Translations under genes and position numbers: made by a program
Shown: positions 1 to 11,178 of the stretch, piece after piece
How positions within the stretch are numbered: position 1 is the stretch's first letter
Layout of the letters: every line of letters begins with the position of its first letter
Assembly: GCA_963575745.1 (NCBI GenBank)
Contig: CAUYUJ010020695.1
Location: 61,001-125,000, forward strand
Length of the DNA: 64,000 bases
Reading direction: 5' to 3'
Source of the DNA: Prorocentrum cordatum
Taxonomy: Eukaryota; Sar; Dinophyceae; Prorocentrales; Prorocentraceae
Notes under the pieces: model-generated
What the model was told of the DNA's origin: nothing
What the model saw: only the letters and a program-made list of their open reading frames with translations
Database searches by the model: none

Positions 1-109
1 CCAGGAATCCAGCTTCGCAACGTCCCGCACCCGGGTCTTGCGCTGAATTCTGGAGTCGGGGTCGGGGCTTGACCAAGAATCTGAAGTGACTGCCGGATCT
101 GGCTGCCAC

Positions 110-1270
110 GCTTGCGCATTGGTGCGGGGGTCGGTGACCTGCTCGGTGCGGAAGTCGGTGGGCTGGCTGGCGCGGGACTCGGCGCGCTGATCGGCGCAGG
201 TGTTGGTGACCTGGTCGGCGAGGGGGTCGGCGAGCTGGCCGGCGCGGGAGTCGGTGACATTGCTGGCGAGGGAGTCGGCGAACTGGTCGGTGCACGAGCC
301 GGTGACCTGGTCGGTGCGAGTCGGTGATCTGGTCGGTGCGGGAGTCGGTGAGCTGGTCAAAGCGGGAGTCGGTGATATGGTCGACGAGGGAGTCGGTGAC
401 CTGGTCGGCGCGGGAGTCGGTGATATGGTCGGCGAGGGAGTCGGCGAGCTGGTCGGCGCACGAGTCCGTGACCTGGTCGGTGCGGGAGTCGTTGATATGG
501 TCGGCGAGGGAGACGGCGAGCTGGTCGGCGCAGGGGTCGGTGACCTGGTCGCTGCGGGAGTCGGCGAGCTGGCAGGCGCGGGAATCGGCGAGCTGATCGG
601 GCCTGGTCGGCGAGGGAGTCGGCGAGCTGACCGGCGCGGGAGTCGGTGAGCTGGCCGGCGAGGGAGTCGCGAGCTGGTCGGTGCACGAGTCAGCGACGTG
701 GTCGGTGCGGGAGCCGGTGAGCTGGTCGGTGCGGGAATCGGCGACATGGTCGGCGAGGGAGTCGGCGAGCTGGCCAGTGCGGGAGTCGGTGACCTGGTCG
801 GCGCGAGTCGGCGAGCTGGTCGTTGCACGAGTCGGTGACCTTGTCGGCGCGGGAGTCGGCGAGCTGGTCGGTGCGGGAATCGGTGACATGGTTGGCGAGG
901 GAGTCGGCGAGCTGGTCGGCGCAGGGGTCGGTGACCTGGTCGGCGCGGGAGTCGGCGAGCTGGCCGGCGCGGGATCGGCGAGCTGATCGGGCCTGGTCGG
1001 GCCTGGTCGGTGAAGGAGTCGGCGAGCTGGCCGGCGCGGGAGTCGGCGACATGGTAGACGAGGGAGTCGGCGAGCTGGTCGGCGCACGAGTCGGTGACCT
1101 GGTCGGCGCGGGAGTCGGTGACCTGGTCGGCGCGGGAGTCGGTGACATGCTTGGCGAGGGAGTCGGCGAGCTGGTCGGTGCTGGAGTCGGTGACCTGGTC
1201 GGCGCGGGAGTCGGCGAGCTGGTTGGCGCGGGGGTCGGTGATGCGGTCGGCGAGAGAGTCGGCGACCAGG
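110..1270. repeat. 24-bp minisatellite, about 48 imperfect units
   Basis: A 24-bp unit, roughly gtcggtgacctggtcggcgc plus four bases, repeats head to tail with many substitutions and a few 1-2 bp indels (for example near 325, 660 and 975). Because the unit is a multiple of three it is open on both strands. The plus strand gives VGDLVGAG-type octapeptides; the minus strand (690-1,400) gives SPTPAPTR-type octapeptides, a Ser/Thr/Pro-rich spacer composition. Indels move the frame several times. Coding on the minus strand is possible but unproven; I see no splice or start signal that decides it. Confidence 0.9.
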
Positions 1271-1451
1271 ACTCGGCCTGCGGAGGGGGCCGCGGCCAAC
1301 GGAGGGGGAAGCGGCGAGAAGGAAAGGCGGAAGGAGGGGCTGGAACGAGTAGTTGCGACGGGAGAAGGGCGACGGCGACGACGGACAATGGGGGGTCCAC
1401 CTTTTTGCTTACCTCTGCAACTGCGGCCGCGCTGATGCGCGCCTGGAGCGC

Positions 1452-2380
1452 CTAGATATAACGGCCATCCGCGGGAGCGCCGCAAATGCGGCCAAGCAGC
1501 GGCAGCGCCGCAGCTGCGGTTGGAAGGCGACGCCGCAACTGCAGCTGGAGGCGCACACAATAAAGAGAGGCGTCGCGCCATTGGTCGCCGCATCTGCGGG
1601 CGGTTGCACTGCTGCGTCCGCCGCGGTTGCAGCCCGCAGCTGCAGCGTCGAGGCCGCGCGGGCCACCACGGTTGCACCGCAGCTCCTCTGGTCGCGTCGA
1701 GCCGCCCTGGATTCGAACTGGCGCGCAAATCCTTGCAGTGCTTGAACGCGCACTTGCCGTCGCCCTGGCCGAGGCCAGCCTTCGGGGCCGGGGGGGCAAA
1801 TGCGGCTCCACCTCGCGCGCGTTGAACTTAGGCGCGTTCCATGATGGGCGCGCGCGAACGCCCGTGCAGTCGTCGCGGATGATGGCGAAATCCCACTTGG
1901 GCAGAGGGATTAGCTGCGCCTGTCTTCTGTCCACCCCTTTGCAATGCCTCGCGTGGTCGAGGCTGTCTGGGCAAGGGCCGCGCTCGCAGCGGACCAACCC
2001 GCGATTGCGGCCATTGTCAGGGCCGCGCGCCGCGCGCAGCGCCGTTGGTCCATCCATTTGCGCGACCACTCCAGCCAAGACCACGGCGCTGTGTCAGTTT
2101 GGTCCCCGCCCCAGCCCCTGTTGCCCCGCGCCTTCCCCCTTGCGCGGTACTTCAGGATCTTCAGGATCTGCCCCGCAACTGCGGTGCCGAAAACAGGCGC
2201 GCGGCTGCTGACCAGGTTTCCCTGGTCTTCGAACCCGTCTCGGAAAAACTTCAAGGCCACGCTGCGCTGCTCATCCTTACCGGGCCAGTCCGCCCTGACT
2301 TGAAAGTAAGCATTTCTCCCCTTCGCGCATCTGGAAACAGCGCGACTGCTGACGGGCCCGTTTTCCACCACCACCACCAT
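1452..2380 (-). pseudogene. possible degraded retroelement-type coding fragment
   Basis: Two overlapping minus-strand frames look more protein-like than their surroundings. One (from about 2,300) holds YFQVRADWPGKDEQRS followed by a hydrophobic stretch ending QILKILKYRARGKARG. The other (about 1,910-1,780) holds IPLPKWDFAIIRDDCTGVR then WNAPKFNAREVEPH, a WDF-type motif I associate, from memory and without a search, with dinoflagellate retroelement ORFs. No single frame covers both and no domain can be named. Flanking sequence at 1,480-1,700 is rich in cgcagctgcg-type palindromes. Not a confident gene. Confidence 0.3.
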
Positions 2381-2493
2381 AAGTTGGAGGGGGGAAGGAG
2401 GAGGAGGAGGAGGAGGAGGAGGAGGAGGAGAAGGAGGAGGAGGAGAACCCCCTCCCCCTCCAACTTATGGTGATGGTGGTGGAAAACAGGCCC
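2354..2493. repeat. long inverted repeat with GGA core
   Basis: Left arm 2,354-2,394 reads gggcccgttttccaccacc onwards through ataagttggagggggg. The right arm 2,451-2,493 is its reverse complement with about three mismatches. The interior is a (GGA)n tract. The same ccaccataagttggaggggg motif occurs at 18,685-18,716, where it directly abuts the left end of the Copia element. The motif therefore belongs to a dispersed repeat. The poly-CAC stretch reads as five histidines but is simply part of this repeat. Confidence 0.85.
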
Positions 2494-2499
2494 ATCAAC

Positions 2500-3690
2500 T
2501 GCGCCCCGCACTCCGCGCTCCGGAGGACGCGGGGGGCTGCCCCCCCTTGCCCGCCGTCGTTGCGGGCGCGGGCTCCGCAGCACTAGCACCGCCCCAGGCA
2601 GTCGAGCGGCTGCCTTCCCGCGCGCCCCGGCCCCTCCAGCCCCCTCCATGTTCGCTCCAGCGGCACTGGCCTCCACCGTCGCCGCCCCGTTCGCCGCCGC
2701 CCCCCCATCCGCGACGGTTGCCTTGCCGACCTCCGCCGCCGCGCCCCCGTCCGCGACTGCGGTCACTTCCGCCGCCGCCCCCCCATCCTTCGCCTTGCCA
2801 ACCGCCGACAGCGTCGTCTCCGCCGCGCCGTCCGCCACTGCGGTAACCTTTGCCAGTGCCGTTTCTCCAACCTCCGCCAGCTCCCCAACCGCCGCCTTTG
2901 CCTCCCGGAGACGCCGCCGCCTCGTCGCCCCATCCTGCATTCATCTGCGGCCCGATTGGAGGCTACGGCGGCGCAGGCGCGAACCCGCCCAACAGCCGTC
3001 GAACCCGTCGTCGGCGCGGGCCGGGGCCGAACGCGAACGGGGGAGAAGAGGGTGGAGGAGGAGAAGATGAAAAGGAAGAGGACAAGGCGGACGAGGATGA
3101 AAATGAGGAGGGTGAGCCCCGTTCGTGGGAGGGGTCGAAAGCTCACTTTTCCAAGGCGCCCCCCCCCCGCCCCCCCTTTTCTCGCGGCGGAGGGGAGCGG
3201 TGGTCAGAACGCGCCCCAGTGCCAAGGGGGGTGGTCAGAACGCACCCTGCCAGGGCGCCCCTCCCCGCGACTTCCCCGAGGCGGGGGGGGCACTCCAGAG
3301 CTCAGGGGGGGAACTTCAACGCGCCCCGTCCAAGATGCCCCCCGCGACCGCTACTCGCGGCGGGGGAGGAGGGGCGCCCCGGCAGAGCGAGCGTGGTCGT
3401 CGCCGCCCCAGCGACGCGCTAGTCGTCGTCGCCGCCGTCGTCGTCGCCGCTGCAACGGAGACGACGGCGAGGAGGAGGACACATATACATAAACACATGT
3501 ATGATTATATTGCGTTGGTATTTTGATACAAGCTCCGTCAACGTCGCCGCCGCCGTCGTCGCTGACGTCGGCGACGGCATCGTCGCCGTTGTCGTCGCCG
3601 CCGCCGCCGTCGTCGTCGTAGTCGGCGTCGCCGTGGTCGTCGTCGTCGTCGTTGCCGCCGCCGTCGCCGCCCCAGCGACGCGCTAGTCAA
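2500..3690. other. GC-rich low-complexity stretch, no convincing gene
   Basis: Contains imperfect ccgccgccccc-type repeats (2,540-2,900) that translate on the minus strand to an Ala/Val/Gly-rich run of AAEVTAVADGG type, a purine-rich patch at 3,040-3,110, homopolymer C and G runs at 3,150-3,320, and (GTC)n/(GCC)n trinucleotide tracts at 3,420-3,685. Several frames stay open only because stops are scarce in such composition. I support no gene here. Confidence 0.6.
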
Positions 3691-4640
3691 AATCCGGGGG
3701 GGATGAAGATTTGGGTGAAGACTTAAAGTCCGGGGGGGGATTCAGGTGAAACTTCAGGTCCAGGGGAAGATTCTGGTGAAGATTTAGTGTCTGGGGGAAG
3801 ATGAAGATATAGGTGAAATCGAAAGTCTGGAGGAAGCTCTTCCTAAAGATTTAGGATCCGGGGGGGATGAATATTCAGGTGAAGATTTGGGTCCAGGGAG
3901 AGATTTAAGTGAATATTCAAGGTCCACGGGAAGATTTTGGTGAAGATTTCGGGCCCGGGGGAAGATGAATGTTCAGGTGAAGAATGTCAAGTCCGAGGGA
4001 AGATTTTGGTGAAGATGTAAGGTCTAGGGGAGAGTGAAGATTGAGGTGAAGATGTCAAGTCTGGGGGAAGATCTAAGTGAATGTACGGTCTAGGTGAAGA
4101 TTTGGGTGAAGATTTAGAGCCCGGGGGGGGATACAGATTCAGGCGAAGATTTAGGGTCGGTGAGAGATTTGAGTGAAGATTCAGGGTCCGTGGGAGGATG
4201 AAGATTTAGGAGACGTTTTCAGGCCTGGGGGAAGATTTCGGTGAAGATGTAGAATCGGGACAAAGATTTTGGTGGAAGCTTTAGGTGAAGACTTAAGCCC
4301 CAGGGGGAGATGTTGGTGAAGACTTAGAGTCCGGGGGAGTCAGAAGATTTAGATGAAGATCTAAGGTCCGGGGGGGATTTGGGTGAAGATTTAGGTGACG
4401 ATTTAAGCAAAAAGAGCGTGAGCGAATACGTTGTTGAAGACTTACAGCGTGAGATAAGCCGCGAGAGTGCGAGTGAAGATGTTTGGGAATATTCGAATCA
4501 AGATTTCAGCCATAGAGGGCGAGCGAAAGTTCAGTTGAAGATTCCAAGTGAAGATTTGATCGTCGAGAGCGCGAGGAAAGATCAAGGTGAGGGCTTGGGT
4601 GAATAATTAAGCAGTGAGAGCGTGATTGAAGATTTAAGCA
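3690..4640. repeat. aged G-rich minisatellite
   Basis: About 950 bp built from a loose 25-35 bp unit approximating ggggaagatttaggtgaaga with ggtccgg or gagtccg spacers. Runs of 3-8 G alternate with gaagatt. Unit length varies, so the array is old or evolves by slippage. The plus strand is strongly purine-biased. The last 250 bp (4,380-4,640) become gagagcgtgagtgaagattt-like. No gene seen. Confidence 0.8.
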
Positions 4641-5040
4641 AATGTTTAAACGAATATTGCTCGCGCAGTATAACAAAAAGCAAACAAAACTAGCGGCGCC
4701 TGCCCGCGCGGAAACATAACGCCCAACAAAACGTGCGGCACCTGCCTGTGCCAGAACAGAACGACCAACAAAACGGCGGCCTGGTGGCCAAAACGCATGG
4801 GCGCGACGGCCAGAATTCAGAGCATGCGAAAACGTGTTTCGAAACACGTTCACAACGAAAAGCAACAATACAACGAACACGAATGGGAAACTAACAGAAA
4901 AAAAACACTGTCTAGGTTCAGCCCTGCCTCAAAAATGCCTCGAAGAGGCCCCCGAGAGAACTCGACGAGATCACAGCGAACATCCAAGATGCCTCAGATC
5001 CACAACCCAGGCATGGTGGCGGGATGGGCTGAATGCTATT
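4640..5040. other. no feature recognised
   Basis: Mixed-composition sequence with short A-rich stretches (4,665-4,920). No open frame longer than expected by chance, no repeat of note and no RNA gene recognised. Confidence 0.5.
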
Positions 5041-8000
5041 AGGTCCGCCGCCACCTGTTGATTCATCACAGGGGTGCCTGGCGTGCTGAACCCTCTCGGT
5101 TTCGGTTTTGGTTTTGGTTCTTTTTCCAAAAGAACTCCCCCTGGGGCTTCGGCCTGTCCCGCCGGCCACCCGGAAGGCGCTCAATTCCCCAATCTCGTCG
5201 GCATTTTCGCTCAAGGTGGCCGAACATGGCCTCCAAGATGCCTCCAAGACTGCCAAGATGGCCTCCAAGGTGGCTAAGATGGCCCCAATATGCCTCCAAG
5301 ACGGCCCAAGATGCACCCAAGACCGCCTAAGATGGCCTCACGATAGCCCAAAACGGCCCAAGAGGCTCCCAAGAGGCCTCCAAGATGGCCCAAGACACCC
5401 CCAACAGGCCTCCAAGACGGGCCAAAGAGGCCTCCAAGAGGTCCTCCAGGAAGGCCCGAAGAGGCCAAAATCATGTGTTTTCCTTAGGTGTTTGGAGGAT
5501 TGTGGCATTTGCGCATTTTCGGCTTTCCGACGGCCCAAGACGGCCCAAGAGGCCCCAAAGTCGTCCCAAGATCGCCGAAGAGGCCTCCAAGATGGCCCCA
5601 TGACGGCCCAAGAGGTCCCCAAGACGGCCCCAAGACGGCCCAAGAGGCCTCGAAGTCGCCCAAGATGGCATCCAAGACGGCCAAGATGGCCCAAGATGGC
5701 CTCCAAGATGCCCCCAAGACGGCCAAGATGGCCTCCAAGAGGCCCCCCAGAGGGCCCCATGACGGCCCAAGAGGCCTTCCAGACGGCCCCAAGATGGCCT
5801 CCAAGACGGCCCTAGAGGCCTCCAAGAGGTCCTCCAGGAGGGCCCGAAGAGGCCAAAATCATTGATGTTCATTGGATTTTTGACGGATTTTGAAATTTGC
5901 ATCTTCTCGGCATTCCGACGGCTCAGCACGGCCCAAGAGGCCCCCAAGATCGCCCAAGAGGCCCCCAAGAGGGCCCCATGACGGCCCAAGTGGCCTCCAA
6001 GACGGCCCCAAAGGGCCCCAAGACGGCCCAACAGGCCTCCAACACGCCCAAGATGGCCTCCAAGACGGCCAAGATGGCCCCAAGACAGACGGCCCAGAAA
6101 GGCCCCCAAGACGGCTCCCGACTGTGTCAGACGTGCCAGGAACCCACCAAGATGGCCGAAATTGACTCGAAGTTGGCCCAAGACGGCCCAAAAGGCCCCC
6201 AAGAGGGCATCCAGGAAGGCCAGAAGAAGCCAAAGACATTGATTTTTCTAAGGTTTTTGACGGATTTTGAAATTTGCTTCTTTTCGGCCTTCCGACGGCC
6301 CGAGACGGCCCAAGAGCCCCCAAAGATCGCCGAAAGATCGCTCAAGAGGCCTCCAAGATGGCCCCAGAACGGCCCAAGAGGGCCCCAAGACGGCCCCAAG
6401 AGGCCCCCAAGATGGCACAGGAGGCCTCCAAGACGTCCAAGATGGCCTCCAAGACGGCCCTGGAGCATTCCAAGAGGGCCCCAAGCCGGCTCAGAGAGGC
6501 CCCCCAAACGGCTTCCGACGGCGTCAGACGGACCAGGAGCCCACCAAGACGGCCGAACATGGCCCTAAGATGGCCCAAGACGGCCCAAGAGGCCTCCAAG
6601 AGGGCCTCCAGGAAGGCCCGAAAATGCCAAAATCCTAGTTTTCCCATGGGTTTCTGAAGGATTGTGGCATTTGCGTTTTTTCTGCCTTCCGACGGCCCGA
6701 GACGGCCCAAGTGCCCCCAAAGAGATCGCCCAAGAGGCCCAAGACACGGCCCCAAGAGGCCCCCAAGACGGCCCAAGAGGTCTCCAAGACGCTCAAGATG
6801 GCCTCCAAGACAGCCCAAGAGCCCTCCAAGACGTCCTCCAAGAAGGCCCGAAAGGGTCAAAATGGCCTCCAGACGGCCAAGATGACCTTCAAGATGCCCA
6901 CGTGTTCCCCGAAGGCTTTCCAAACCGATTCGGGGAACACATGGTCCGATAGCTTGGCAGGTCTGGCCTCAACGTTCGGCCACATAGGCGCTTCCAAAAA
7001 GGCAGGGGGCGGCGGTGATTCGCCGTAGGCGTCTTCGATCCGCCGCCCCCTGTTGGCTTGCCACAGGGGTGCCTGGCGTGCTGGATCATTTCGCTTTTGA
7101 TTATTTCAGAACTCCCCCTGGAGCTTCGGCCCGTCCTGTCGGACACCCGGAAGGGCGCGCACAGATGCCCGAAAGGTGGCTGCAAAGGGTGTTTCGCCTC
7201 CAGACGGCTCCAAGATGGCCTCCGCGATGGCCACGATGGCCCAAGATGGCCTCCAAGCTCGCCCAAGATGGTCCGAGATGCCCTCGAAGACGGGCCAAGA
7301 CAGTCCAGGATGCCTCCAAGTTCGCACAAGAAACACCTAAGACGGTCCAAGTGGTCCCAGAGGACTCCGAGATGCCTCCAAGACAATTAAGATGGCCTCC
7401 AAGACGGCCAAGATGGCCCCAAGATGCACCCAAGACGGCCCAAGATGGCCTCAAGATGGCCTACGACTGCCCAGAAGACCCACAAGAGGCCTCCAGGACG
7501 GCCCAGGAGCCCTCCAAGACGTCCTCCAGGAAGGCCGACAAGGTTAAAATCATTGATTGTCCTATGGTTCTTGAAGGCTGTTTACATGTTCTTCTTTTCA
7601 GCTCTCCGACGGCCCAAGACGGCCCAAGCGGCCCCCAACATCGACCCAAGAGCGCGCAAGAGGCCTGCAAGATGACCCCATGACAGCCCAAGAGGCCCCC
7701 CAGAAGGCCCCAAGAAGGCCCCAAGACGGCCCAAGAGGCCCCCAAGACGCCCAAGATGGCCTCCAAGACGGCCGAGATGGCCTCCAAGATGCCTCCAAGA
7801 CGCCCAAGATAGCCGTCAAGACGGCTAAGATGGCCCGAAGATGCACCCAAGACGGCCCTAGATGGCCTCAAGATGGCCTAAGACTCCCCAAAAGGCCCAC
7901 CAGAGGCCTCCAAAACGGCCCAAGAGCCCTCCAAGACGTCCTCTAGGAAGGCCCGAAAGCGCCAAAATCATTGACTTTCCGGTGGTTGTTGAAGGATTTT

Positions 8001-9905
8001 GGTATTTTCTTCTTTTCAGCTCTCCTACGGCCCAAGACGGCCCAAGAGGCCCCCAACATCGACCCAAGAGCGCCCAAGAGGCCTGCAAGATGGCCCCATG
8101 ACAGCCCAAGAGGCCCCCCAGAGGGCCCCAAGAAGGCCCCAAGACGGCCCAAAAGGTCCCCAAGACGCCCAAATGGCATTCAAGACGGCCGAGATGGCCT
8201 CCAAAATGCCTCCAAAACGCCCAAGATAGCCGTCAAGACGGCTAAGATGGCCCGAAGATGCACCCAAGACGGCCCTAGATGGCCTCAAGATGGCCTAAGA
8301 CTCCCCAATAGGCCCACCAGAGGCCTCCAAAACGGCCCAAGAGCCCTCCAAGACGTCCTCTAGGAAGGCCCGAAAGCGCCAAAATCATTGATTTTCCGGT
8401 GGTTGTTGAAGGATTCCGGTATTTTCTTCTTTTCAGCTCTCCGACGGCCCAAAACGGCCCAAGAGGCCCCCAACATCGACCCAAGAGCGCGCAAGAGGCC
8501 TGCAAGATGGTTCCATGACAGCCCAAGAGGCCCCCCAGAGGGCCCCAAGAAGGCCCCAAGACGGCCCAAGAGGCCCCCAAGACGCCCAAGATGGCCCCCA
8601 AGACGCCCAAGATGGCTTCCAAGACGCCCAAGATGGCCTCCAAGACGGCCCCAGAGGCCTCCAAGATGCCTCCAAGACGCCCAAAGTCCTCCAAGACAGC
8701 GAAGATGGCCCCAAGATGCACCCAAGACGGCCCAAGATTGCCTCAAGACGGCCTAAGACTGCTCGAACGGCCCGCAAGAGGCCTCCAAGACGGCCCAAGA
8801 CCCCTCCAAGACATCCTCCAAGAGGCCCGAAAGGGCCAAAACCACCTGGTCCGATAGCTCCCCCGACTCGGTGTTCCCTGAAGGCTTTCGAAACCCACTC
8901 GGGGAACGCGTGGCCCGATATCTCGGCCAAACTCAAACCCAACTTTCGGCCACGCAGGCGCTTCCAAAAAGGCAAGGGGCGGCGGTGATTCGCCGTAGGC
9001 GTCTTCGATCCGCCGCCCCCTGTTGACTTGCCACAGGGGTGCCCGGCGTACTAGACCCTTTCGATTTTGGTTCTTTCAGAAAACTCACTGAGGCTTCGGC
9101 CCGTCCCGCCAGCCACCCGAAGAGACCCCAAACTGCACATGTCAATACCTGTCATGCCCAAGATGGCCCCAAATGGACTCCAAGATGCCTCCAAGATGGG
9201 CAAGATGGCCCAAGATGGCTTCCAAGTTCACCTAAGATGGTCCAAGATGGCTTCCAAGACGGTCCAAGAGGGTCCAAGATGCCTCCAAGACGGCCAAAGA
9301 GGCCTCCAAGAGGTCCTCAAGGACGGCCCGAAGAGGTGAACATCATTGATTTTCCTCTTAAGAAAATGGCATTTGCTTATTTTCGGCCTTCCAACAGCCC
9401 AAGACGGCCCAAGAGGTCCCCAAGATCGCCCCAAGATCGCCCAAGAGGCATCCAATTTGGCCCCAGGACGGCCGAGGAGGCCTCCAAGACGACTGCAAGA
9501 GGCCCCAAAGACGGCCCAAGAGGCCTCCAAGACGCCCAAGGTGGCCTCCAAGACGTCTAGGATGGCCTCCAAGATGCCTCCAAGACGGCCAAGAAGGACT
9601 CCTAGAAGGCGAAGATGGCCCCAAGATGCACCCAAGACGGCCCCAAATTGGCCTTCGACTGCCCAAAAGGCCCGCAAGCCCTCACGGCCCAAGACCCCTC
9701 CCCAAGACGTCCGCCAGGAAGCCCGAAAGCTCGGAAACCACCTGGTCCGATAGCTCGCTCGACTCGGTGTTCCCCGAAAGCTTTCGAAACCCATTCGGGG
9801 AACGCGTGGCCCGATATCTCGGCCAAGCTCAAACCCAACTTTCGGCCACGCAGGCGCTTCCAAAAAGGCAGGGGGCGGCGGAGATTCGCCGTAGGCGTCT
9901 TCGAC
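5040..9905. repeat. higher-order array of 11-12 bp caagatggcctc units
   Basis: Nearly 5 kb of imperfect units such as ccaagatggcctc, ccaagacggccc and ccaagaggcc. On top of this is a higher-order period of roughly 330-420 bp. Each higher unit ends in gtcctccaggaaggcccgaa, then an AT-richer spacer (aaaatcattgattttcc ... ggcatttgc ... ttttcggc) and restarts with cttccgacggcccaagacgg (seen near 5,440, 5,830, 6,210, 6,610, 7,530, 7,950, 8,360 and 9,320). Long frames are open on both strands throughout, which reflects the repeat and not genes. Four copies of a distinct non-array cassette interrupt it (separate entry). Confidence 0.9.
6904..7160. repeat. hairpin cassette within the array (fullest copies here and at 8,847-9,125)
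   Basis: A cassette of about 210-280 bp recurs at 5,039-5,185 (partial), 6,904-7,160, 8,847-9,125 and 9,739-9,905 (partial). Two fold-backs are conserved. The first is gttccccgaa / ttcggggaac with a 15-nt loop (6,904-6,913 with 6,929-6,938; again 9,769-9,778 with 9,794-9,803). The second is gggggcggcgg / ccgccgccccc (7,005-7,015 with 7,040-7,050) whose loop holds a smaller cgcc-gta-ggcg hairpin (7,021-7,031). The cassette continues as tgccacaggggtgcctggcg and cttcggcccgtcc. No coding frame is shared between copies. Confidence 0.8.
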
Positions 9906-10752
9906 AACCGGAGGGCGAACCGAGTTCCAAAGCAGTGGTCCTGGCAGCGTTCCTTGAGCGCCCTGGAAGGAACTCAGAACGAATCTGGCCTCTGTTCTCT
10001 CGTTGGCTTGCCGTCCAGTCCTCATCGCCGTTGCTGTCCGCCCGGTACCTCTGGCTCGCCTTGAGGTGCCGGATGATGGCCCTCTGCTCCTCGTTGGAGA
10101 CCGTGAAGACCACGGCGCTGAGGGGGGCGATAAACACGACGGCGTTGAGGGCCCAGTCGCCCAGGCTCTTCGCGAACAGCAGGGGCTCCCCCACGAAGTA
10201 GATGAGCAGCGGGGCGAACGACTCGGCGATCGCGACCTCCAGCGTGGACGTCCTCTTGGTGACCTCGCCCTTGAACCTGGGGAAGCCAAAACAGATCGGG
10301 CGGGTGGGAATGGGGGGTGGCCCACATCGGAGGTGGAGAAAAAGGCCCTAAGGGGCCCTTGAGGGTCTCTTTTGGGCCCCTGCTGGCTCCAAACGGGGTC
10401 CTCAGAGTGCCCCTTTGAAGCCCTTTCCTTCACCCCCCAGTTGGGCCACTCCCCAGTACCACAAGCCCGAACAAACCGAGACCGCTACTCCCTGGACCTC
10501 TCTAGGGGGCGCGTTATGACCAGAATTTCGTGGTGAGTCCTGCCGTGGCGACGAGGGCCTCCCAGGAGGTAAAAAAAAGCCAAAGAGGAGGGAGGGTATC
10601 GGTATCGGTGCTTTTGCCTCCTGTGAAAACCACCCCCTGGCGATGACGATGAGCAGCGTGAGCCACACCAGGCCGCTGTCCCAAGCGACGAAGAGCCCCG
10701 CGCCGCACTTGCAGCCGCAAGCCTCGTCGTCGCACGTACGGCCACTGCCCAC
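9829..10752 (-). CDS. nucleotide-sugar transporter-like protein NST2, C-terminal exons 6-7 (inferred same gene as 29,096-33,540)
   Basis: Exon 6 is 10,752-10,637. It opens after ttactttcggag with VGSGRTCDDEACGCKCGAG and a membrane span (SGLVWLTLLIVIA). Exon 7 starts at 10,276 after a cttccccag acceptor and stays open to 9,829. It reads RFKGEVTKRTSTLEVAIAES, then two hydrophobic segments (FAPLLIYFVGEPLLF and ALNAVVFIAPLSAVVF). This aligns by eye with the VVKRFSTVCKSIAQ ... GDPVLN region of NST1, the conserved transmembrane 8-10 region of SLC35-type carriers. Phases match: exon 6 ends two bases into a codon that exon 7 completes. The 360-nt intron has a non-canonical GG donor. The true 3' end is uncertain because the frame runs into the tandem array at about 9,905. 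Linkage to the upstream exons rests on phase (0/0), order, strand and domain complementarity. Confidence 0.6.
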
Positions 10753-10994
10753 CTCCGAAAGTAATAACGGCCTGCACAAACATATTCGGAGGTGCGCGCG
10801 GACTTCTTGGACCGGCGCCGGGGACCCCCCTGGCACGCGGAGTGTGCCAGGGAGGCGGAGCGTGCCAGGGAGGGGCGATAATAACCCAGCGCTATTTCTG
10901 TGATTTCAGGCTCTGGGGCACGTCATCGGCCCCTGGGCCATTAGAGACGGGCCTGGGGCGAAAAACTACCCCCGGGAAGGGGTGCACACACTTC

Positions 10995-11178
10995 TGGGGC
11001 CGCACACTACTGAAGGGGAACTGGGACACACAAATAAATAGACACAAATAACCAGATCCCCCATATTTTCCCATAGTTGCTTGGTTTCTGCCTTCCCCCC
11101 CCCACCTCCCGCATTTCCCATATTTTCCGGGGAATCGACGATGAATTGTGTCTGTGTGTGTTTTTTCCCCTCCTGAAC
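10995..11178. repeat. dispersed repeat family D, copy 1
   Basis: Shares ggacacacaaataaata, ccatattttcccata, ggaatcgacgat and attgtgtctgtgtgt, in order, with 31,030-31,194. The two ends form an imperfect inverted repeat (gggacacacaaataaatac-type against gtgtctgtgtgtttcttccc). This suggests a small non-autonomous element. No reading frame is conserved. Confidence 0.7.

Noticed and set aside
2360-2400. Histidine-tag-like run (five His, then KLEG), possible vector contamination
   Set aside because: It is part of a dispersed inverted repeat also seen at 18,685; no vector sequence surrounds it.
5040-9900. Many long open frames on both strands rich in Pro/Arg/Asp or Gly/Leu/Trp
   Set aside because: They follow the 11-12 bp repeat on both strands, have no domains, and frames change with each indel.
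10402-10836. Single continuous 144-residue ORF as a gene
   Set aside because: Only 10,752-10,637 has transporter-like sequence; the remainder is intron read-through with no conservation to NST1.
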